In this document: in pieces, positions 5,699-9,322 of the stretch
How positions within the stretch are numbered: position 1 is the first letter of the stretch
Layout: every line of letters begins with the position of its first letter
NCBI GenBank assembly: GCA_027658995.1
Contig: JAQDQK010000039.1
Coordinates: 1 to 9,322, forward strand
Length of the DNA: 9,322 nt
Origin: Propionibacteriaceae bacterium AM104-82
GTDB lineage: Bacteria; Actinomycetota; Actinomycetes; Propionibacteriales; Propionibacteriaceae
Reading direction: 5' to 3'
Program-made: the position numbers and the translations under genes
The notes under the pieces: model-generated
The model's database searches: none
What the model was told of the DNA's origin: nothing
The model's input: only the letters and a program-made list of their open reading frames with translations

Positions 5699-7870
5699 CT
5701 AGCGACCCTCCCGCGCCGCGGCCAGGCGGTCCCGGTCGGCGAGCGTCTCGTGGTACAGGTCCGCAAGGGTCCGCTCGTCGACGGCGGCGAGCACCTCGTC
5801 GATCGCGCCCTCCGCCTCGTCCAGGCGGCCGAGGTCGATCAGCACTGAGGCCATCGACGCCCGCACCCGCAGGTAGTGCCCGCGGTTGGCCCCGGCCCGT
5901 TCGGCGGCCGCCTCGAGCAGCAGGTAGGCCTCGTCGAGGTCGCCCTCGGCCTGGGCGATCAACGCCAGGTTGGCCGTCACCTGGGCCTCGTGCGAGCGGT
6001 GCCCAAGGGCGGCCAGCAGGTCGATGGCGCGCCGCGCCGCGTCCCGTGCCGCAGGGAGGTTGCCGGAGCGGCGGAGGCCCTCTGACAGGTTGGCGAGCGC
6101 GAAGGCGCGGTGCAGGTCGTCGTGGCACGCCTCGATCGCGGCCCGGTAGTTGTCGATAGCCCCCGGCAGGTCGTCCTGGCTCAGCCGCACGTTGCCGAGC
6201 GCCATCAGGAGCCGGTCGCGCTCCGGCTGGTCCAGTTCGAGCGCGACCTCCAACTCGGCGATCGCCTGCGTGTAGCGTCCCTGCTCCTCGAACGCCCGCG
6301 CCAGGTGGCGCCGGGCCTGGGCCTCGCGCCCCGATACGCCCGACTGCACCGCGAGGCTGTGCACCCGCACCGCCTCGGTGAGCCGCACCTCGAAGGTCAG
6401 CACCGGAAACAGCAGGGCCGACACCTCGGAGAGTTCGGCGGCGAGGCCCCAGTCGCGCGCCGCCTCCGGCAGCGTCAGCAGCGTCGGGAGTTCGGCCGCC
6501 AGGAACGCGGTGGCCTCGGCGGGGAGCATCGCGGCGCCCGGCTGCGTCGTGACCTGACCCGCGATCCCCGGATGCAGCGCCTCCACGGCGGCGGCGAGCA
6601 GGTCGAGGTCGGCGCGCAGCAGTCGCGCGACGGCCGCCCGCTGGGCGCTGTGGGGGACCTGGGTCTGCAGTTCGTCGTGCGCGAAGTCCCGGACGAGGTC
6701 GTGCCAGCCGTACCTGTCGCCGCGCGCGCTCAGCAGGTTGGCGGCTTCGAGCGCCGCTAGGTCGGCCGTCGCGTCCGCGTCGGTGAGCACGCCCGCCCGT
6801 CGCGCGTCGACGGGGGTGTCGGGGTGCAGCGCCAGCAGCCGCAGCAGCCCCTGCTGGGGCGGTGTGAGCCGCGCGTAGCTGACCTGCAGCGCCGGCCGCA
6901 GCGGCGAGGTCCTGGACGCGGTCGCCAGGGCGTGCACGTGGTCGGTGAGCGCCCACTCGGGGCGCTGGAGGACGGCGCCTCCGACGACCAGCACCTGCAT
7001 GGGAATGCCGCCCGCCAGTCGCGCGAGGTCTGCGGCGGCGTCCGGCTCCGCGGCGACCCGCGCCGCCCCGATGGTGTCGGCGAGCAGCGCGACCGTCTCG
7101 TCCTCTGTGAGCGGGGCCAGCGCGACCGTCACGTCCGCGGTGACCGCGCCCGACTCGCGGCTGGTGACGAGCGTCCGGCAGCGGCCGCCCGCGATCAGTT
7201 CGTCGGCCTCGGAGCGGGGCGACACGTCGTCGAGCAACACCACGAGGTCGAGGTCGGCCGCGAGTTCGCGCCACCGTCGCGGAAGTTGGCGCGGCCCCAA
7301 CTGCGCGATCTCCCGCGCAGGGACGTCGATCAGGCGCAGCAGTTCCGCCGCGACGTCCGCGGCAGGAAGCGGCGGCGCCGAGTGATGGTAGCCGCGCATC
7401 GGCACGATCAGGTGCCGCCCGCCGAGGCGACCGGCGGCGGCGACCGCGAGTTCGCTCTTGCCGGTGCCGGGCAGCCCGGTGATCAGCGCGCACTGGCCGG
7501 GCGCGAGGCGCGCAAGGGTCGCCGACTCGAGGTCGCGGCCACGCAGCGGCGCGGCGGGTGGGAGGACGGTCGAGATGGTGACGCGGGAGGCGCGCGTCAT
7601 CGAGGCCAGCCGGTCGCGCCACAGCGCGAGGTCGGCGTCGGGGTCGAGGACCGCGACCAGGTCGAGCACGAGCGCGGCGTCAAGGCGCGTCCTGCCGTCG
7701 CGGAAGGCGTCGTAGACCGTGATCCGGCCGGGCGCGGTGTGGGGCTGGCCGCGCTCCGCTCGCAGGGTGCCGATCCGGCGGGCCAGGTCCGCATAGGACG
7801 GGCTGCCGCCCAGCGCCCGCAGTCGGCGCAGTTCGGCCGCGAGGTCGTCGAGGGTCGCTGGCTGTGGCAC
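5699..7870 (-). CDS. HTH-STAND (NB-ARC) ATPase with C-terminal TPR repeats, probable regulator
   Basis: 723 aa with a GTG start. Residues 5-90 resemble the degenerate XRE-like helix-turn-helix domain often fused to NB-ARC in actinobacteria (SPSYADLARRIG, then ITVYDAFRDGR). NB-ARC: Walker A GLPGTGKS 132-139, Walker B DLVVLLDD 208-215, sensor TSR 236-238, GLPL-like GGIPMQV 287-293, and an MHD-like WHD at 389-391 followed by LVRDFA in the winged-helix region. From about 500 to 720 the chain is helical with TPR units (ARAFEEQGRYTQAIAEL, LGNVRLSQDDLPGAIDNYR, ANLALIAQAEGDLDEAYLL). The nucleotide-binding residues look intact. STAND proteins are signal-gated switches; with an HTH this is most likely a ligand-responsive transcription regulator, target unknown. 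It converges on the nrf operon and diverges from 7976. A defence role is possible but unsupported. Confidence 0.88.
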   Translation of the reverse strand: MPQPATLDDLAAELRRLRALGGSPSYADLARRIGTLRAERGQPHTAPGRITVYDAFRDGRTRLDAALVLDLVAVLDPDADLALWRDRLASMTRASRVTISTVLPPAAPLRGRDLESATLARLAPGQCALITGLPGTGKSELAVAAAGRLGGRHLIVPMRGYHHSAPPLPAADVAAELLRLIDVPAREIAQLGPRQLPRRWRELAADLDLVVLLDDVSPRSEADELIAGGRCRTLVTSRESGAVTADVTVALAPLTEDETVALLADTIGAARVAAEPDAAADLARLAGGIPMQVLVVGGAVLQRPEWALTDHVHALATASRTSPLRPALQVSYARLTPPQQGLLRLLALHPDTPVDARRAGVLTDADATADLAALEAANLLSARGDRYGWHDLVRDFAHDELQTQVPHSAQRAAVARLLRADLDLLAAAVEALHPGIAGQVTTQPGAAMLPAEATAFLAAELPTLLTLPEAARDWGLAAELSEVSALLFPVLTFEVRLTEAVRVHSLAVQSGVSGREAQARRHLARAFEEQGRYTQAIAELEVALELDQPERDRLLMALGNVRLSQDDLPGAIDNYRAAIEACHDDLHRAFALANLSEGLRRSGNLPAARDAARRAIDLLAALGHRSHEAQVTANLALIAQAEGDLDEAYLLLEAAAERAGANRGHYLRVRASMASVLIDLGRLDEAEGAIDEVLAAVDERTLADLYHETLADRDRLAAAREGR

Positions 7871-7876
7871 GCAGGA

Positions 7877-7882
7877 AGCCTA
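7877..7882 (-). promoter_or_regulatory. -10 box for a leaderless HTH-STAND transcript
   Basis: On the minus strand TAGGCT is followed by exactly 6 nt and then GTG at 7870. That places the expected transcription start on the start codon, and no Shine-Dalgarno sequence is visible. No convincing -35 box is seen. Confidence 0.45.
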
Positions 7883-7896
7883 ACCGCGTCGGGCGG

Positions 7897-7913
7897 CGTT
7901 CGGGATCGTTCGG
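7897..7913. promoter_or_regulatory. Tandem direct repeat CGTTCGG-N3-CGTTCGG, candidate operator
   Basis: Two identical 7-mers start 10 bp apart (one helical turn) in the 105-bp divergent intergenic region, 27-43 bp upstream of the 7870 start. The spacing would suit a protein dimer binding one face. A nearby CGCGG-AA-CCGCG inverted repeat at 7938-7949 may also matter. Confidence 0.35.
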
Positions 7914-7975
7914 CCTTGCCGTGGGCGCCCGGATCGGCGCGGAACCGCGGCTCTCCTCTGCGAGGATCCGGTGCC

Positions 7976-8263
7976 ATGAACGAACCTGGAATTGAGATCC
8001 ATGAGGAGCAGGAGAGCTCCGGCGGCGGTGGTGCGCTGACGCTCGGCGGGATCGGCGTCGTGCTCGCCGGCCTGACGGCCTATCTCGCCTTCGGCGACCT
8101 GTGGGACCAACTGCTTGACCAGTCAGGCGGGCGGCGGGGCGGGATCCTGCGGATCATCACCTCGATCGGCTACCAGCCCCTGATGATCGTGCTCGGCGTG
8201 CTGGCCGTGGCGTTCCTGATCGGCGCGGTCGTGGTGTTCGTGCGCGGCAGGAAGGAGGCCTGA
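7976..8263 (+). CDS. Small two-helix membrane protein, unknown function
   Basis: 95 aa. The Glu-rich hydrophilic start (MNEPGIEIHEEQESS) is followed by a Gly run. Transmembrane segments are at about 20-40 and 67-89. A short polar loop (DQSGGRRGG) separates them and the tail is basic (RGRKEA). GAGGA at 7962-7966 lies 9 nt before the ATG. I do not recognise a family. It is transcribed divergently from the STAND gene, with 105 bp between the starts, and lies 3 nt upstream of the next gene, whose ribosome site is inside this gene's 3' end, so the two are surely co-expressed. The charge pattern suggests that both termini are cytoplasmic. Confidence 0.8.
   Translation: MNEPGIEIHEEQESSGGGGALTLGGIGVVLAGLTAYLAFGDLWDQLLDQSGGRRGGILRIITSIGYQPLMIVLGVLAVAFLIGAVVVFVRGRKEA
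8252..8258 (+). promoter_or_regulatory. Strong ribosome binding site for the gene at 8267
   Basis: AAGGAGG is a full match to the anti-Shine-Dalgarno core, 8 nt before ATG 8267. It is the strongest such site in the window and lies within the end of the preceding gene. Confidence 0.75.
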
Positions 8264-8266
8264 GCC

Positions 8267-8770
8267 ATGGGACTTTTCGACAGCATCAAGAAGGCGTTCG
8301 CGGCCCCCGACCTCAGCGAGGCGATGCACGAGCACGTGCCCGGCTACCGTGGGCACGTGATGGTGACCCCGTCGTCATACGAGTCGGGCGGCAACACCGG
8401 CGTGGGCGGCACTGCGCTGATCGGCCGGGCGATCGGCAAGGCGACCGAGGCGGCCTCGTCGTCGAAGCACATCGGGGGAGAGCCGGGCAGCCTGGCGCGC
8501 CAGTTGCCGCGCGAGGGCTACGGCGTCGCGCTGACGATCACCGACTCGGCGGTGGAACTGCTGGACTTCGGCCTGACGATGCGTGAGGTGCCGCCGACGA
8601 AGAAGGTGACGATCCCGCTCGCATCGATCGCCTCGCTGACGGACCAGGGCTCGCGCGAGCCCAAGGCGCATCTGCGGGTCACGTTCACCGACGGCTCCTA
8701 CTTCGACTACCGGATCGCGATGCCCGCCTCCGAGGGCTTCTGGCCCGCCGCGGAGTCCCTCGCGGCCTGA
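8267..8770 (+). CDS. Hypothetical protein with possible PH-like beta domain
   Basis: 167 aa, cytoplasmic by sequence, with no signal peptide or transmembrane segment. It opens with an amphipathic stretch (MGLFDSIKKAFAAPDL) and a variable region. A Gly/Ala-rich segment follows at about 41-64 (GGNTGVGGTALIGRAIGKA). Residues 86-152 alternate in a beta pattern (GVALTITDSAVELLDFGL, KKVTIPLASIASL, KAHLRVTFTDGSYFDYRI), reminiscent of bacterial PH-like domains that sit at membranes. That fold call is inference from pattern only. It is translationally linked to the small membrane protein upstream and followed by a strong terminator, making a two-gene operon. I see no enzyme motif. Confidence 0.8.
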   Translation: MGLFDSIKKAFAAPDLSEAMHEHVPGYRGHVMVTPSSYESGGNTGVGGTALIGRAIGKATEAASSSKHIGGEPGSLARQLPREGYGVALTITDSAVELLDFGLTMREVPPTKKVTIPLASIASLTDQGSREPKAHLRVTFTDGSYFDYRIAMPASEGFWPAAESLAA

Positions 8771-8786
8771 TGCCCGGCGACGCAGT

Positions 8787-8817
8787 CGGCCCACGCCCGC
8801 TCGGGCGTGGGCCGTTT
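8787..8817 (+). terminator. Rho-independent terminator, probably bidirectional
   Basis: A perfect 13-bp GC-rich stem (CGGCCCACGCCCG at 8787-8799 and its complement at 8802-8814) is followed by TTT. It lies 16 nt after the stop of the 8267 gene and 33 nt beyond the end of the convergent minus-strand gene. Some loop-proximal pairs must open, since only two bases remain unpaired. The T-run is short, as is common in high-GC actinobacteria. Confidence 0.8.
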
Positions 8818-8850
8818 CGCGTCCTGTGGTGCCGGGGGAGCGCCGTGCGG

Positions 8851-9120
8851 CTACTTTCCGTTGCGCTCGCGGTGGGCGCAGCCGGGCCAGCAGCAGGGGC
8901 GGCGATGTCCGTCGCCCAGTTGCGAGATGGTGCGCTCGAGGCGCCGGGCGCGCGTCTTATCCTGCTTGGCGTCTGTGACCAGGCAGATCCACTCGTTGCG
9001 GGCCAGCGGGGTGATGTCGAGCCACGCCGTCATCGCGGCCTCGTCGCCGCCGAGCGCTTCGGCGAGGTCGTCGGGGACGGTGTCGTGCACCGTGCCTGCA
9101 GGGAGGGTCTCGATCTTCAC
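8851..9120 (-). CDS. Short YdeI/OmpD-associated (OmdA-like) family protein
   Basis: 89 aa with a GTG start. The sequence has the marks of the standalone YdeI/OmdA type: VPDDLAEAL, then TPLARNEWICLVTDAK, a basic RARRLERT helix and a C-terminal PCCWPGCAHR motif (Cys76, Cys77, Cys81, His83). Family names such as bacteriocin-protection protein come from limited data, and the biochemical function is unknown. The clustered cysteines and histidine could bind a metal, which is inference. The length agrees with what I recall of the short actinobacterial version, so it is not judged truncated. It is single and converges on the 8267 operon across a shared terminator. No Shine-Dalgarno site is seen, which fits a leaderless mRNA. 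Confidence 0.85.
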   Translation of the reverse strand: MKIETLPAGTVHDTVPDDLAEALGGDEAAMTAWLDITPLARNEWICLVTDAKQDKTRARRLERTISQLGDGHRRPCCWPGCAHRERNGK

Positions 9121-9126
9121 CAGTCG

Positions 9127-9132
9127 ATTCTA
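9127..9132 (-). promoter_or_regulatory. -10 box for a leaderless YdeI-like transcript
   Basis: On the minus strand TAGAAT is followed by CGACTG and then GTG at 9120, a 6-nt spacing that puts the transcript start on the start codon. TAGAAT is close to the TATAAT consensus. No clear -35 box is seen. Confidence 0.55.
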
Positions 9133-9189
9133 GGCCAGGACGGCAGTCCCGCCGTATGTCCTCCTCGGGGCGGCGCAGAGCAGGTAAGG

Positions 9190-9208
9190 CCAATGCTGTA
9201 GCCATTGG
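9190..9208. other. Small inverted repeat in the right-hand intergenic region
   Basis: CCAATG and CATTGG form a 6-bp stem around the 7-base loop CTGTAGC. It stands alone between the YdeI-like gene and the right IS-like end. It has no T-run and no evident role. The rest of 9133-9264 holds no gene I can support. Confidence 0.3.
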
Positions 9209-9264
9209 GAGGCAGTTCGGCGGGTCCGGGGTGGGGTGAAGTAGGTCTAGAAATGAAGAAAACC

Positions 9265-9322
9265 GGCTCTTCGTACCTGAGCGTGGGGTGAGCGGGATCC
9301 GGGGGTGGGCGTGTCGGTGGGG
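9265..9322 (+). mobile_element. Right copy of the terminal inverted repeat; probable IS outer end
   Basis: It is identical to the reverse complement of 2-59 and begins GGCTCTTCG at its inner edge, running off the window. Just before it the sequence turns AT-rich (tctagaaatgaagaaaacc), the sort of site many IS elements choose. As both copies show the same end in opposite orientations, they are two element copies pointing outward, or one repeat at two contig breaks. Confidence 0.6.

Noticed and set aside
5688..7622. 644-codon minus-strand frame overlapping the STAND gene
   Set aside because: It lies in another frame of the same strand, with Arg/Ala/Gly/Pro repeats typical of a frame shadow. 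The 5699-7870 frame has clear Walker and TPR motifs.
6824..7975. Long upstream extension of the 7976 gene on the plus strand
   Set aside because: The frame is open only because it is antisense to the STAND gene. The ribosome site at 7962-7966 and the protein pattern place the start at 7976.
8770..9201. 143-codon plus-strand frame after the terminator
   Set aside because: It begins before a strong terminator and runs antisense to the recognisable YdeI-like gene.

Overview
The window is a GC-rich (roughly two thirds G+C by eye) actinobacterial fragment. It carries a near-complete dissimilatory nitrite-to-ammonia reduction (Nrf) operon with its own System II cytochrome c maturation genes. The codon use, the GTG starts, the putative leaderless promoters, the HTH-NB-ARC-TPR regulator and the short YdeI-type protein all fit a high-GC Gram-positive. 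A Propionibacteriaceae-like host is a guess from gene content, not something I can show.

Layout. Positions 2-59 and 9265-9322 are a perfect 58-bp inverted repeat that begins GGCTCTTCG at its inner edge on both sides. This looks like the outer end of one insertion sequence (ISL3-like ends) present in two inverted copies. The contig is therefore bounded by IS copies, or was broken by the assembler at a repeat. The left junction falls inside nrfH and removes its membrane anchor and first haem site.

From 60 to 5567 the plus strand holds one tightly packed operon: nrfH (5' truncated), nrfA, a membrane-anchored TPR protein of NrfG/CcmI type, resB (ccs1), ccsA and a ResA/TlpA-like thioredoxin. Neighbours overlap or lie within 9 nt of each other. 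The logic is coherent. NrfH feeds quinol electrons to the pentahaem NrfA on the outer face of the membrane. ResB-CcsA moves haem across the membrane and ligates it to the CxxCH motifs, ResA reduces the apocytochrome cysteines, and the TPR protein probably presents the apocytochrome. The catalytic haem of NrfA has a CxxCH motif instead of the classical CxxCK, so no special lysine-haem lyase is needed.

At 5568-5698, between convergent genes, lie small repeats and a tRNA-anticodon-arm-like stem-loop. From 7870 to 5699 (minus) is an HTH-STAND (NB-ARC)-TPR regulator. Divergent from it, on plus, is a two-gene unit: a 95-aa two-helix membrane protein and a 167-aa protein with a possible PH-like fold, ending at a strong hairpin terminator (8787-8817). 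A short YdeI/OmdA-type gene (9120 to 8851, minus) converges on that terminator. Both minus-strand genes have a TAnnnT box exactly 6 nt before a GTG start, as expected for leaderless mRNAs. No gene-free stretch exceeds 300 bases. No tRNA or rRNA gene, CRISPR array or complete transposase is visible.
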